Below, in pieces: positions 9,924 to 19,067 of a stretch of 64,000 bases of DNA. The notes below the pieces were generated by a model. The model did not search any database, was not told where the DNA came from, and saw only the letters and a program-made list of their open reading frames with translations. Numbering within the stretch: the stretch's first letter is position 1; every line of letters starts with the position of its first letter. The translations under genes and the position numbers were made by a program. The DNA comes from Mesorhizobium ciceri WSM4083 (GTDB lineage: Bacteria > Pseudomonadota > Alphaproteobacteria > Rhizobiales > Rhizobiaceae), in NCBI RefSeq assembly GCF_000519305.1, contig NZ_JAFG01000003.1:1152672-1216671 (forward strand), written 5' to 3'.

Positions 9924-11360
9924 ATGATGCCGCCTGCAAAAAAGGAAGTCCGTCCGTCGAGCCGCGGAGGACGCGCCCGCACGCCTGCCTTCGTGAAAAA
10001 CCAACGGGGCGTCAAGAACTGGAAGGAAGTTAGCGCCTGGCTGGAGTGGCGCGGCATCGAGGACATCGAGTGCATCACGCCCGATCAGGCAGGCGTCGCC
10101 CGTGGCAAGATGATGCCATCGAAGAAATTCACCTCCAACACCTCGCTGGCGCTGCCTTCGGCTGTGTTCATGACGACGATTTCCGGCGGCTACCCCGAGG
10201 ATGGCAATGGCTTCCATTATCCGGAAGACGACGGCGACCTAAAACTGATGCCCGACCTGTCGACGCTGACGGTGGTGCCTTGGGAAGAAGACCCGACGGC
10301 AGCGGTCATCTGCGACCTCGTCCACCAGGACGGACGCTCGGTCGAGTTCACGCCGCGCAATGTGTTGAAGCGTGTGGTGGCCGCCTATGACAAGCTCGGC
10401 CTGAAGCCCGTGGTGGCGCCCGAGATCGAGTTCTACCTGGTGCGCAAGAATCCCGATCCGGACTATCCGCTGACCCCGCCTGTTGGCCGGTCGGGACGCG
10501 CGATCGGCGGCGGCGCCGGCTATTCGATCGCCGGCGTCAACGAATTCGACGAGCTGATCGACGACATCTACCATTTCTCCGAAAGCCAGGGCCTGGAGAT
10601 CGACACGCTGATCCACGAGGAAGGCGCTGGTCAGCTGGAGATCAATCTGCGCCATGGCGACCCGATCGAACTGGCCGACCAGGTGTTCATGTTCAAGCGC
10701 ACCATTCGCGAGGCGGCGCTCAAGCACGAGATCTACGCCACCTTCATGGCCAAGCCGATCCAGGGACAGCCTGGCTCCGCCATGCACATCCATCAGTCGA
10801 TCATCGACAAGAAGACCGGACAGAACATCTTTTCGGCCGCCGACGGATCGGAAACCGACGATTTTTTCCACTTTATCGGCGGCATGCAGAAGCATGTGCC
10901 GAACGCGCTGGTGATGTTCGCGCCCTATGTCAATTCCTACCGCCGGCTGACACAGGCGGCGTCGGCGCCGGTCAACAACAAATGGGGCTATGACAACCGC
11001 ACCACGGCGTTTCGCGTGCCACGCTCGGATCCGGCGGCACGGCGCGTCGAAAACCGCATCCCGTCCTCCGATGCCAACCCCTATCTGGCGCTGGCGGCAT
11101 CGCTTGCCTGCGGGCTGATCGGCATCACCAACAAGATCAAAGCCGAGCCTCCCGTGCTGACCACAGCCAATGCCGACGAAATCGACCTGCCGCGCGGCCT
11201 GCTCGAAGCCGTCGACCTGTTCGAGGGCGACGAGGAACTCTGCGCGCATCTGGGCAAGTCCTTCGCCGCCACCTATGCGGCGATCAAGCGGGCGGAATTC
11301 GAGACCTTCATGGAAGTGATCAGCCCGTGGGAGCGGGAGTATTTGTTGCTGAATGTGTAG
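9924..11360 (+). CDS. Glutamine synthetase-family ligase (possibly gamma-glutamylputrescine synthetase)
   Basis: ATP-dependent gamma-glutamyl ligase, 478 aa. Catalytic-domain motifs: EIEFYL (metal ligand), EEGAGQLEINL, the ATP-binding loop GQPGSAMHIHQS, the Arg-rich active site NSYRRLTQ...APVNNKWGYDNRTTAFRVP, and RRVENRIPSSDANPYLALAA. The N-terminal beta-grasp region starts after a basic stretch (about 1-25). The Tyr of the GlnA adenylylation site is not evident, so this is not the main GlnA. A FAD amine/amino-acid oxidase follows at 11491, the pairing seen in the Puu putrescine-degradation route (PuuA, PuuB), and a polyamine importer lies 6 kb upstream. Assignment to putrescine is inference; other amines or amino acids are possible. 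Confidence 0.85.
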   Translation: MMPPAKKEVRPSSRGGRARTPAFVKNQRGVKNWKEVSAWLEWRGIEDIECITPDQAGVARGKMMPSKKFTSNTSLALPSAVFMTTISGGYPEDGNGFHYPEDDGDLKLMPDLSTLTVVPWEEDPTAAVICDLVHQDGRSVEFTPRNVLKRVVAAYDKLGLKPVVAPEIEFYLVRKNPDPDYPLTPPVGRSGRAIGGGAGYSIAGVNEFDELIDDIYHFSESQGLEIDTLIHEEGAGQLEINLRHGDPIELADQVFMFKRTIREAALKHEIYATFMAKPIQGQPGSAMHIHQSIIDKKTGQNIFSAADGSETDDFFHFIGGMQKHVPNALVMFAPYVNSYRRLTQAASAPVNNKWGYDNRTTAFRVPRSDPAARRVENRIPSSDANPYLALAASLACGLIGITNKIKAEPPVLTTANADEIDLPRGLLEAVDLFEGDEELCAHLGKSFAATYAAIKRAEFETFMEVISPWEREYLLLNV

Positions 11361-11462
11361 GGGAATAGCGAATAGCGAATAGCGAATAGCGAATAGCGAA
11401 TAGAAGCAATATCGGCCGCTTTCCCTATTCGCTACTCCCTACTCGCTATTCGCTTTCCCCCC
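11361..11462. repeat. AATAGCG tandem array with inverted copy
   Basis: Immediately after the stop codon the heptamer AATAGCG is repeated 5.7 times head to tail (11364-11403). About 20 bases later an imperfect inverted copy follows (CTATTCGC...CTCGCTATTCGC, 11424-11453), ending in a C-run complementary to the G-run at 11360-11363. Together they can fold into a long stem. It may act as a terminator between the two genes, but the repeat makes it look like an intergenic repetitive element. The loop is too short and the units too small for a CRISPR. Confidence 0.85.
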
Positions 11463-11490
11463 TCCAAAATCTCTGAGTCTTCACCGCATC

Positions 11491-12777
11491 ATGCCTTACC
11501 AATCCCCGATTTCCCCCGGCCGTTCCTGGTACGAGGACACGGCCGGTCCGAGACCTGAATACCCGGCGCTGGATGGCGACCGCACGTGCGACGTCGTCAT
11601 CATCGGCGGCGGCTTTACCGGCCTGTCGGCGGCGGCGCATCTGGCCAAGGCGGGCACCAATGTCGTGCTGATCGACGCGTACCGCTTCGGCGATGGCGCC
11701 TCCGGGCGCAATGGCGGGCAGCTCGGCACCGGCCAGCGCGCCTGGGCCGAGGACCTGGAATCCGAGTATGGCTTGGCCCGCGCCAAGGCGCTGTTTGATC
11801 TTGCCGAAGAGGCCAAGGCGCATCTCCTCGAATTCACTGCCGCCAACCAGATCGATATCGACTACATGCCGGGCCAGCTCTCGGTTGCGCACAAGGCGCG
11901 CTATGTCGACGACTACAAGGCGCATGCCGAGATCATGGCGAGCCGTTTTTCCTACCCGCATATCTCGTTCATGGATGCCAGGGAGACGGCGGAGCGGTTG
12001 GGCTCGACCGCCTATTTCGGCGGCACGCGCGACACCGGCACCGGCCACATCCATCCGATGAAGCTGTTGACCGGTACGGCGCGGGTGGCAGCGCTTGCAG
12101 GCGCGCAGCTGTTCGAGGGGACGTCGTCGACCGGCATCATTTCCACTGGCGGCAAGGTCAAGGTTTCGACACCGAGAGGCACGGTGACGGCGCAGAAATG
12201 CCTGATAGCGGTCAACGCCTATGGCGGCACGCTCGAGCCGGTGAGTGCCGCGCACATCATGCCGATCGGTTCGTTCATCGGCGCGACGGTGCCTCTAGGA
12301 GCGGACTCGAACGTTTTGCCGGGCGGCGAGGCGGTCGACGATTCCCGCTTCGTCGTGCGCTATTTCCGCAGATCGAAGGACGGGCGGCTGCTGTTTGGCG
12401 GACGCGAGGTTTACGGCGTCAACGATCCAAAGGATATCCACATCCACATCCGCCGCCAGATCGCGGAACTCTATCCGGCGCTCGGGGATGTCGAGATCAC
12501 GCATGGCTGGGGCGGCTATGTCGGCATCACCGTGCCGAGAAAGCCTTTCGTGCGCGAAGTGATGCCCAATGTCATCTCGGCCGGCGGCTATTCCGGCCAC
12601 GGCGTCATGCTGTCCAACTTCTTCGGCAAGCTCTATGCCGAAATGGTTGCCGGCAACCGCGACCGGCTGAAGCTGATCGAGGATCTGAAAATCCCGCCTT
12701 TCCCTGGCGGCCGGCGTTTCCGCACGCCGCTGCTGTTCCTGGCGCTCAACTGGTTTGCGCTGCGCGACAGGATCTAG
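11491..12777 (+). CDS. FAD-dependent oxidoreductase, DAO family (PuuB/OrdL-like)
   Basis: Flavoenzyme of 428 aa. The dinucleotide-binding fingerprint VVIIGGGFTGLSAAAHLA is at about 33-50, followed by the strand-2 acidic end (VLIDAYRFGDGASGRNGGQLG), the sequence found in gamma-glutamylputrescine oxidase and related glycine/D-amino-acid oxidases. The C-terminal half has the substrate domain, ending with the FAD-contacting GGYSGHGVMLSNFFGKL. It probably oxidises an N-substituted amine or amino acid to an aldehyde or imine with H2O2 formation. It follows the glutamine-synthetase-like gene across the AATAGCG repeat. The start ATG at 11491 has no strong ribosome site. Confidence 0.88.
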   Translation: MPYQSPISPGRSWYEDTAGPRPEYPALDGDRTCDVVIIGGGFTGLSAAAHLAKAGTNVVLIDAYRFGDGASGRNGGQLGTGQRAWAEDLESEYGLARAKALFDLAEEAKAHLLEFTAANQIDIDYMPGQLSVAHKARYVDDYKAHAEIMASRFSYPHISFMDARETAERLGSTAYFGGTRDTGTGHIHPMKLLTGTARVAALAGAQLFEGTSSTGIISTGGKVKVSTPRGTVTAQKCLIAVNAYGGTLEPVSAAHIMPIGSFIGATVPLGADSNVLPGGEAVDDSRFVVRYFRRSKDGRLLFGGREVYGVNDPKDIHIHIRRQIAELYPALGDVEITHGWGGYVGITVPRKPFVREVMPNVISAGGYSGHGVMLSNFFGKLYAEMVAGNRDRLKLIEDLKIPPFPGGRRFRTPLLFLALNWFALRDRI

Positions 12778-12870
12778 CCGACCGTCCTGATGTAATATTG
12801 TAATATTCATTGTAACATTTGTTGCCCGTGCGACGCATTGCGCAATTTCCCGCAAAGGCGCAGAATCCCC

Positions 12871-12965
12871 TATAATGGCGTACTGATGCCACAATCGCAG
12901 GCGAAAGCTGCCGGTTCTGGGCGATTGTTCGGGGATTGTTGCGGGCCTGCCCGCGTTGTTTTTGG
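12871..12965 (+). ncRNA. Candidate structured leader or small RNA upstream of the SH3-domain gene
   Basis: A TATAAT box (12871-12876) is followed by a perfect 8-bp pairing of 12891-12898 with 12921-12928 that encloses a GC-closed GAAA tetraloop hairpin (about 12898-12910). Next comes a GC-rich hairpin (12941-12954) and GTTGTTTTT. The order promoter, folded element, terminator-like hairpin, then gene (SH3 gene at 13040) fits either a leader with an attenuator or a small RNA of about 80 bases. No match to a named RNA family is claimed. Confidence 0.35.
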
Positions 12966-13039
12966 GACCTATGCGGATCAGACGCCGGACTTCCGGCACC
13001 GACCGATAGAACGTCGGCCCGCTTATGGAGGTGGCAAGA

Positions 13040-13861
13040 GTGAGAGAGCCCTTCAGTTTCGGTACGCCGGAACGTCGGCGCTTTGCCATGCAGTTCGGAT
13101 ACGACATGCGGCCGTCCTTCTGGCAGGAAGTCCGTTCGAACTCGCATCTGGTGATCGCCGCGATCGGCACAGCCGCGCTGCTTGGCGTCGCCGCCGTGGC
13201 GCTGTGGCTGGCATTGCCGGCCAGCGACAGGCAGGCGGCAGCGAGCCCCGAACAGACCATTCCAACGGTTCCGGTGAAGACAACGAAAATAACCCCGGTT
13301 GGGGCCGCGGTCGCCGCGGCAGCCGCGCCGCAGGCCCACAAGTCCGACGCGGTTCCAACAACCGTGGCGGCCGCGCAGGCCAACATACCCGCACTCGCCG
13401 CCAATGACCCGCGCTGGACCGGTTCCCAGCCGAAGGACGCATCCGCGTCCGATTCGACTGCTCCCAAGGCCGCGGACAAGCAAGCGGCGGCATTCGCACA
13501 GCCGGCAGCCGATAGCGATGCCGCCACCGAACTTGCCAAGGTAGCCGCGCCCAGCGCAGCCGCGGGCAACCATCCCGACGGCGCACAAACTGCCGCCATT
13601 CCCGCAGTGCAACCGCAAGTGCCGGCGGCGGAAGGCGATGACAGCCAGGCCAAGGCGAAGCCACGGAAAGCCGCCGCCGGAACAGGGCGCATCCTGAGGG
13701 CCGTGACCATGCGAAGCGGCCCGAAGAAAAATGCCGCCGCAATCGGTACGGTGCCAGCCAAAACCTCGGTGCAGGTGATGAGCTGCAAGCAATGGTGCCA
13801 GATCACCTACAACGGCAAGACCGGCTGGATCTACAAGAGTTACATCAAGACCGGCGCGTGA
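13040..13861 (+). CDS. Membrane-anchored SH3-domain protein
   Basis: About 273 aa from a GTG at 13040, chosen because GGAGGT lies 7 bases upstream; an in-frame ATG at 13025 sits inside that ribosome site. There is a cytoplasmic N-terminus of about 35 residues, a membrane helix (LVIAAIGTAALLGVAAVALWLALPA), then about 140 residues rich in Ala, Pro, Thr and Asp, low in complexity and probably spanning the periplasm. The C-terminal bacterial SH3 domain is at about 215-270, with the family order MRSGPKKNAAAIGTV, VQVMSCKQWCQITYNGKTGWIYKSYI. Such domains bind peptidoglycan or peptides, so a cell-wall role is likely. The upstream 160 bases look like a structured leader. Confidence 0.85.
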   Translation: MREPFSFGTPERRRFAMQFGYDMRPSFWQEVRSNSHLVIAAIGTAALLGVAAVALWLALPASDRQAAASPEQTIPTVPVKTTKITPVGAAVAAAAAPQAHKSDAVPTTVAAAQANIPALAANDPRWTGSQPKDASASDSTAPKAADKQAAAFAQPAADSDAATELAKVAAPSAAAGNHPDGAQTAAIPAVQPQVPAAEGDDSQAKAKPRKAAAGTGRILRAVTMRSGPKKNAAAIGTVPAKTSVQVMSCKQWCQITYNGKTGWIYKSYIKTGA

Positions 13862-13873
13862 CGCCTGGCACTT

Positions 13874-14620
13874 TCAAATGCAGCGGCCGCCGTCGACCTC
13901 CAGCGCCACGCCGGTGATGAAGGCGGCTTCGTCCGAGGCCAGCCAGAGTGCGGCATTGGCGATGTCGAGCGGCGTCGAAAGCCGGCCGAGCGGGATCGAT
14001 GCGCGGAACTTCTCGCGGATCTCGGGCGTGTCAGCGCCCATGAATTTCTCCAGCATGCCGGTCTCGCCGGCAACCGGGCAGAGGCAGTTGACGCGGATGT
14101 TCTTCGGCGCCAGTTCCACCGCCATCGATTTGGTGGCGGTGATCGCCCAGCCTTTCGACGCATTGTACCAGGTGAGGCCAGGGCGCGGCCGCAGACCCGC
14201 GGTGGAGGCCGTGGTCAGGATGACGCCGCCGCCCTGCCGCTCCATGATCGGCACCACGGCCAGTGCCGCGTGATAGATCGCCTTCATGTTGACTGATGTT
14301 ATCAGGTCGAAGGTCTCCTCGTCGACATTGAGCATGTCGCCGTTGCGATGGGTGTAGCCGGCATTGTTGACCATGATGTCGATGCGGCCGAAGGCGCTTT
14401 TGGCGGCATAGATCATCTCGTCGAATTCGGAGCGCAGCGAGACATCGGTCTGGGTCCAGATCGCCGCTTCACCGATCTCGCCGGCGACGCGCTCCGCACC
14501 CCTGGCGTTGAGATCGGCGACAACGACCCTGGCGCCCTCCTGCGCAAAGCGCCTGGCGATGCCCTCGCCAAAACCCGACGCAGCACCGGTGATGACGGCA
14601 ACCTTGTTTTCCAGACGCAT
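13874..14620 (-). CDS. Short-chain dehydrogenase/reductase (SDR)
   Basis: NAD(P)-dependent oxidoreductase of the classical SDR type, 248 aa from MRLENKVAVIT. Features: cofactor-binding GAASGFGEG near residue 12, an Asp at the end of strand 2 (VVADLN) suggesting NAD preference, NNAG, catalytic Ser in TTAST and the YNASK pair (Tyr and Lys). The C-terminal ALEVDGGRCI is typical. An ATG five codons earlier (14635) is an alternative start. The gene is convergent with the SH3 gene (12 bases apart) and divergent from zwf. The substrate is unknown; relatives act on sugars, polyols or 3-hydroxy acids. Confidence 0.92.
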   Translation of the reverse strand: MRLENKVAVITGAASGFGEGIARRFAQEGARVVVADLNARGAERVAGEIGEAAIWTQTDVSLRSEFDEMIYAAKSAFGRIDIMVNNAGYTHRNGDMLNVDEETFDLITSVNMKAIYHAALAVVPIMERQGGGVILTTASTAGLRPRPGLTWYNASKGWAITATKSMAVELAPKNIRVNCLCPVAGETGMLEKFMGADTPEIREKFRASIPLGRLSTPLDIANAALWLASDEAAFITGVALEVDGGRCI

Positions 14621-14934
14621 GCTTTTCCCGCTCATGATTGGCGCCTATCGACCGGTATGCCAACGGCGCACATCCGCGCGAGGCCACCGCTTCTGACCGG
14701 ATTGGTCGAAGATGTGGGGCCATCGCCGATTTCTCCTTTGGCTTTCGCGTCGATCCCGCTCTATGCTGCAACTGCGAAGGCTTCCGGAGCCGCGCCTGTC
14801 GACAAGCCTCCGGGTCATCGGACTGTCAAGGGGCAGGCGGATACACCCAGATGTGACACCATGGCACTGGAAAATTTAAATCGATTAGATTATATCAGCC
14901 GCGTCACAGCGACCGGCGTCAAAGCGGACAGACC
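14621..14934. promoter_or_regulatory. Divergent promoter region of the SDR gene and the zwf operon
   Basis: About 310 bases between two divergent genes. The right 60 bases (14868-14900) are clearly AT-rich (AAAATTTAAATCGATTAGATTATATC), so this is where a zwf promoter and its regulator probably act. TTTAAA and GATTAGATTATATC are the only notable words, and I could not assign a specific operator. No convincing gene is seen. Confidence 0.4.
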
Positions 14935-16404
14935 ATGACCAGCCAGATCATCCCCGTCGAGCCTTTCGACTTCATCATTTTCGGCGGCACCGGCGATCTG
15001 TCGGAGCGCAAGCTTCTGCCGTCGCTCTATTATCGCCAGCGCGACCATCAGTTTTCGGAGCCGACACGCATCATCGGCACCTCACGCTCGAAAATGAGCG
15101 ACGAAGAATTCCAGGCCTTCGCCAAACAGGCGATCTCCGAGCACGTCAAACCGGCCGACATCGACGCCAAGGAACTGAAGACTTTCCTGGCGCGGCTGTC
15201 CTACGTCTCCGCCGATGCGACGAGCGGCGCCGGCTTCGACAAGCTCAAGAAGGCAATCGGCGACAGCGACCGCATCCGGGCCTTCTACCTGGCGGTGGCG
15301 CCGGCGCTGTTCGGTGACATCTCGCACAAGCTGAAAGAGCACAATCTGATCACGCCGAACTCGCGCATCGTGCTGGAAAAGCCGATCGGCCGCGATCTCG
15401 ATTCGGCACGCAAGCTCAACGACCTGGTCGGGGACGACTTCCACGAAAGCCAGATCTTCCGCATCGACCATTATCTCGGCAAGGAGACGGTGCAGAACCT
15501 GATGGCGCTGCGCTTCGCCAACGCGCTCTACGAGCCGTTGTGGAATTCGGCCCATATCGACCATGTCCAGATCACCGTGGCCGAGACCGTCGGCCTGGAG
15601 GACCGCGTCACCTATTACGACAAGGCCGGCGCGCTGCGCGACATGGTGCAGAACCATATGCTGCAGCTGCTGTGCCTCGTCGCCATGGAAGCGCCGTCGT
15701 CGATGGATGCCGACGCCGTGCGCGACGAAAAGCTGAAGGTGCTGCGGGCACTGAAGCGCATCAACGGCAACGAGGCGCCGAAGCACACGGTGCGCGGGCA
15801 GTATCGCGCCGGGGCTTCGGCCGGCGGACCGGTGAAAGGCTATGTCGAGGAACTCGGCAAGGACAGCAACACCGAAACCTTCGTCGCCATCAAGGCCGAA
15901 ATCGGCAATTGGCGCTGGGCGGGCGTTCCGTTCTATCTCCGCACCGGCAAACGGCTGGCGACGCGGGTTTCGGAAATCGTCATCGAATTCAAGCCGATCC
16001 CGCATTCGATCTTCGGCGACAGCGCCGGACCGATCTTCGCCAACCAGTTGGTCATCCGGCTGCAGCCTGACGAAGGCGTCAAGCAGTTCATCATGATCAA
16101 GGATCCGGGTCCGGGCGGCATGCGGCTGCGCCAGATCTCGCTCGACATGAGTTTCGCGCAGTCCTTCGACGGCCGCGCCCCGGACGCCTACGAACGGCTG
16201 ATCATGGACGTCATCCGTGGCAACCAGACGCTGTTCATGCGCCGTGACGAAGTCGAGGCGGCGTGGAAATGGATCGACCCGATCCAGAATGCCTGGGAAA
16301 GTGCCAGGCAGGAGGCGCAGGGCTACACGGCGGGCACCTGGGGCCCATCGGCCTCGATAGCGCTGATCGAACGTGACGGGCGGACATGGCACGAGAGCAA
16401 TTGA
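14935..16404 (+). CDS. zwf: Glucose-6-phosphate 1-dehydrogenase
   Basis: Oxidises glucose 6-phosphate to 6-phosphogluconolactone with NAD(P)+, feeding the Entner-Doudoroff and oxidative pentose phosphate routes. 489 aa, normal length. The coenzyme motif FGGTGDLSERKLLPSL is near residue 18, and the active-site peptide RIDHYLGKETVQN, with the catalytic His and Lys, is near 180. The C-terminal domain ends with the typical WEWxDP-like region (AAWKWIDPIQNAW). It is the first gene of zwf-pgl-edd, the common rhizobial arrangement, and overlaps pgl by 19 bases. The ATG has only a modest ribosome site. Confidence 0.97.
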   Translation: MTSQIIPVEPFDFIIFGGTGDLSERKLLPSLYYRQRDHQFSEPTRIIGTSRSKMSDEEFQAFAKQAISEHVKPADIDAKELKTFLARLSYVSADATSGAGFDKLKKAIGDSDRIRAFYLAVAPALFGDISHKLKEHNLITPNSRIVLEKPIGRDLDSARKLNDLVGDDFHESQIFRIDHYLGKETVQNLMALRFANALYEPLWNSAHIDHVQITVAETVGLEDRVTYYDKAGALRDMVQNHMLQLLCLVAMEAPSSMDADAVRDEKLKVLRALKRINGNEAPKHTVRGQYRAGASAGGPVKGYVEELGKDSNTETFVAIKAEIGNWRWAGVPFYLRTGKRLATRVSEIVIEFKPIPHSIFGDSAGPIFANQLVIRLQPDEGVKQFIMIKDPGPGGMRLRQISLDMSFAQSFDGRAPDAYERLIMDVIRGNQTLFMRRDEVEAAWKWIDPIQNAWESARQEAQGYTAGTWGPSASIALIERDGRTWHESN

Positions 16405-17102
16405 ACAGCGCCGCCTATAGCTGGAACGGCTTCACTTCGCGCCAGGAACTGGCGGCAGCCCTTGCAGGCCATGTTGCAGGCAGACTGACCAAGGCGATCG
16501 CCGAGCGCGGCACGGGGTTGCTCGCCGTCTCCGGCGGCACCACGCCGGCAAAATTCTTCGCCGCCCTTTCAGCGATACCCATCGCCTGGGACAAGGTGAT
16601 CGTGACGCTGGTCGACGAGCGTTTCGTGCCGGCCTCCTCGCCACGCTCCAATGCCGGGCTGGTGGCCGCCAATCTGTTGCAGAACGCGGCCAAGGCGGCT
16701 CGTTTCGTGCCGCTTTATCACGAAGCCACCAGCATCGAGGACGCGGCCTCGTCCGACGATGCAGCGCTCCGGTCCTTGCCCTGGCCGCTCGATGTCGTCG
16801 TGCTCGGCATGGGGCCGGACGGCCACACCGCCTCGTTCTTTCCCGATGCCGACGATCTGGCAACGCTGCTCGACCTGTCCTCCGACAGGATCGTGCTGCC
16901 CGTTCATGCGGCAAGTGCGGGCGAGCCGCGGCTGACCCTGTCGCTGGCACGCATCGTCGAAGCCGGCTTCATCGCGCTGCACATAGAGGGTGAGGACAAG
17001 CGTGTCGCCTTCGACGGCGCGGTCGCCCCCGGGCCGCGAAAACCAATCCGTGCCGTGCTCGACGCAGCACATAAGCCCGTAGAGGTTTTCTGGGCCCCCT
17101 GA
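16386..17102 (+). CDS. pgl: 6-phosphogluconolactonase
   Basis: Hydrolyses 6-phosphogluconolactone to 6-phosphogluconate. 238 aa, the usual length for DevB-type Pgl. Motifs: [17 protein letters not shown] near residue 45, [14 protein letters not shown] near 78 and [16 protein letters not shown] near 140, the substrate phosphate and active-site loops. Its start lies inside the end of zwf (19-base overlap), implying translational coupling. It ends 73 bases before edd. Confidence 0.96.
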   Translation: MAREQLNSAAYSWNGFTSRQELAAALAGHVAGRLTKAIAERGTGLLAVSGGTTPAKFFAALSAIPIAWDKVIVTLVDERFVPASSPRSNAGLVAANLLQNAAKAARFVPLYHEATSIEDAASSDDAALRSLPWPLDVVVLGMGPDGHTASFFPDADDLATLLDLSSDRIVLPVHAASAGEPRLTLSLARIVEAGFIALHIEGEDKRVAFDGAVAPGPRKPIRAVLDAAHKPVEVFWAP

Positions 17103-17175
17103 ATCTCGATTCACTCTGGTCCCGGCAAACGGCGGGAGGATGTTTCCGGGACCTCGCCTGAAAGGACCGACCGCC

Positions 17176-18999
17176 ATGACCGCCAGACGCGACATCGAAG
17201 CCATCACCGAACGCATCCGCCAGCGCTCAAAGCCGGGCCGCGAGCGTTATCTCGGCCGCATCGCCGAGGCGTCGAACCGCACCGCCAACCGGGCCGTGCT
17301 GTCGTGCGGCAATCTCGCCCACGGCTTTGCGGTGTGCAGCCCCTCGGAAAAGCTCGCGCTTGGCGCCGACAAGGTGCCGAACCTCGGCATCATCACCTCC
17401 TACAACGACATGCTGTCGGCGCATCAGCCGTTCGAGACCTTCCCCGCGCTGATCAAGGATGCAGCCCGCGAAGCCGGCGGCATCGCCCAGGTGGCAGGCG
17501 GCGTGCCGGCGATGTGCGACGGCGTCACCCAGGGCCAGCCCGGCATGGAGTTGTCGCTGTTTTCGCGCGATGTCATCGCCATGGCCGCCGCGATCGGCCT
17601 GTCGCACAACATGTTCGACGCCGCCGTCTATCTCGGCGTCTGCGACAAGATCGTGCCGGGGTTGGTGATCGCCGCATTGACCTTCGGCCATCTGCCGGCG
17701 GTGTTCATTCCGGCCGGACCGATGACATCAGGTCTGCCCAACGATGAAAAGGCCAAGGTCCGCCAGCTCTATGCCGAGGGCAAGGCAGGACGCGCCGAAC
17801 TGCTGGAGGCCGAGTCCAAATCCTACCATGGCCCGGGCACCTGCACCTTCTACGGCACGGCGAATTCCAACCAGATGCTGATGGAGATCATGGGCCTGCA
17901 CACGCCGGGCGCTTCCTTCGTCAATCCGGGCACGCCGCTGCGCGAAGCGCTGACCCGCGAGGCGACGAAGCGGGCGCTGGCGATCACCGCGCTCGGCAAT
18001 GCCTATACGCCGGTCGGCCGGATGATCGACGAGCGCTCGATCGTCAACGGCGTCGTCGGCCTGCACGCCACCGGCGGCTCGACCAATCACACCATCCACC
18101 TGATCGCCATGGCGGCGGCGGCCGGCATCGCCATCACCTGGCAGGATATTTCCGATCTTTCGGAGGCCGTGCCGCTGCTGGCGCGTGTCTATCCAAACGG
18201 CCTTGCCGACGTGAATCATTTCCACGCCGCCGGCGGGCTCGGCTTCCTGATCCGCGAGTTGCTCGATGAAGGCATCCTGCATGAGGATGTGCAGACGATA
18301 TGGGGCGAAGGCCTGAGGCCCTATGCGGTCGAGGCAAAGCTCGGCGCCGACGGAGGCGTGGTGCGCGAGGCCTCGCCGAAGGCAAGCGGCGACGAAAAGG
18401 TGCTGGCGCCGTTCAACAAGGCATTCCAGGCGACCGGCGGCCTGAAGGTGCTGTCAGGCAATCTCGGCCACGCCGTCATCAAGACTTCCGCGGTGAAGCC
18501 GGAGCGCCGTATCATCGAGGCACCGGCCAGGGTCTTCGACAGCCAGCAAGGGCTGAACGATGCGTTCAAGGCGGGCACGCTGACCGGCGATTTCATCGCC
18601 GTCATCCGCTTCCAGGGGCCGAAGGCCAATGGCATGCCGGAACTGCACAAGCTGACCACGGTGCTCGGCATCCTGCAGGATCGCGGCCAGCGCGTGGCGC
18701 TGGTCACCGACGGGCGCATGTCTGGCGCCTCCGGCAAGGTGCCGGCGGCGATCCATGTGACGCCGGAGGCCGTCGAGGAGGGCCCTATCGCCAGGATCCA
18801 CGAAGGCGACATCATCCGGCTCGACGCCGACGCCGGCACACTCGAAGTGCTGGTGCCGGCCGGCGACTTCGCGCTGCGCCGGACGGCGGATGCCGATCTC
18901 ATCGGCAACGAGTTCGGTTTCGGCCGCGAGCTGTTTGCCGGCTTTCGGCAACTGGTCGGCCGCGCCGATCATGGCGCCAGCGCCTTCGGCACGGCTTGA
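17176..18999 (+). CDS. edd: Phosphogluconate dehydratase
   Basis: Converts 6-phosphogluconate to 2-keto-3-deoxy-6-phosphogluconate, the committing step of the Entner-Doudoroff pathway. 607 aa. It is an IlvD/Edd-family iron-sulfur enzyme with [31 protein letters not shown] (cluster Cys), [12 protein letters not shown] and the C-terminal [23 protein letters not shown] chose the ATG at 17176 (MTARRDIEA) because AAAGGA lies about 10 bases upstream; an in-frame ATG at 17140 has its ribosome site abutting the codon. The aldolase gene eda is not in the window. Confidence 0.96.
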   Translation: MTARRDIEAITERIRQRSKPGRERYLGRIAEASNRTANRAVLSCGNLAHGFAVCSPSEKLALGADKVPNLGIITSYNDMLSAHQPFETFPALIKDAAREAGGIAQVAGGVPAMCDGVTQGQPGMELSLFSRDVIAMAAAIGLSHNMFDAAVYLGVCDKIVPGLVIAALTFGHLPAVFIPAGPMTSGLPNDEKAKVRQLYAEGKAGRAELLEAESKSYHGPGTCTFYGTANSNQMLMEIMGLHTPGASFVNPGTPLREALTREATKRALAITALGNAYTPVGRMIDERSIVNGVVGLHATGGSTNHTIHLIAMAAAAGIAITWQDISDLSEAVPLLARVYPNGLADVNHFHAAGGLGFLIRELLDEGILHEDVQTIWGEGLRPYAVEAKLGADGGVVREASPKASGDEKVLAPFNKAFQATGGLKVLSGNLGHAVIKTSAVKPERRIIEAPARVFDSQQGLNDAFKAGTLTGDFIAVIRFQGPKANGMPELHKLTTVLGILQDRGQRVALVTDGRMSGASGKVPAAIHVTPEAVEEGPIARIHEGDIIRLDADAGTLEVLVPAGDFALRRTADADLIGNEFGFGRELFAGFRQLVGRADHGASAFGTA

Positions 19000-19020
19000 C
19001 GGCAGTTCTGCGTAGTTCAT

Positions 19021-19045
19021 GAAAAAGGGCGGCACATGGCCGCCC
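19021..19045 (-). terminator. Terminator of the von Willebrand-domain gene
   Basis: A perfect 7-bp GC stem (19027-19033 with 19039-19045) has a 5-base loop. On the minus strand it is followed by TTTTTC (19021-19026), placing it 22 bases past the stop of the gene at 19068-20732. It could also slow readthrough from edd. Confidence 0.75.
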
Positions 19046-19067
19046 TCTTGCGGTCGTGCCTGCGATT

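Noticed and set aside
11361..11462. Possible CRISPR-like array
   Set aside because: Units are 7 bases with no spacers and the array has an inverted partner; no cas genes in the window.
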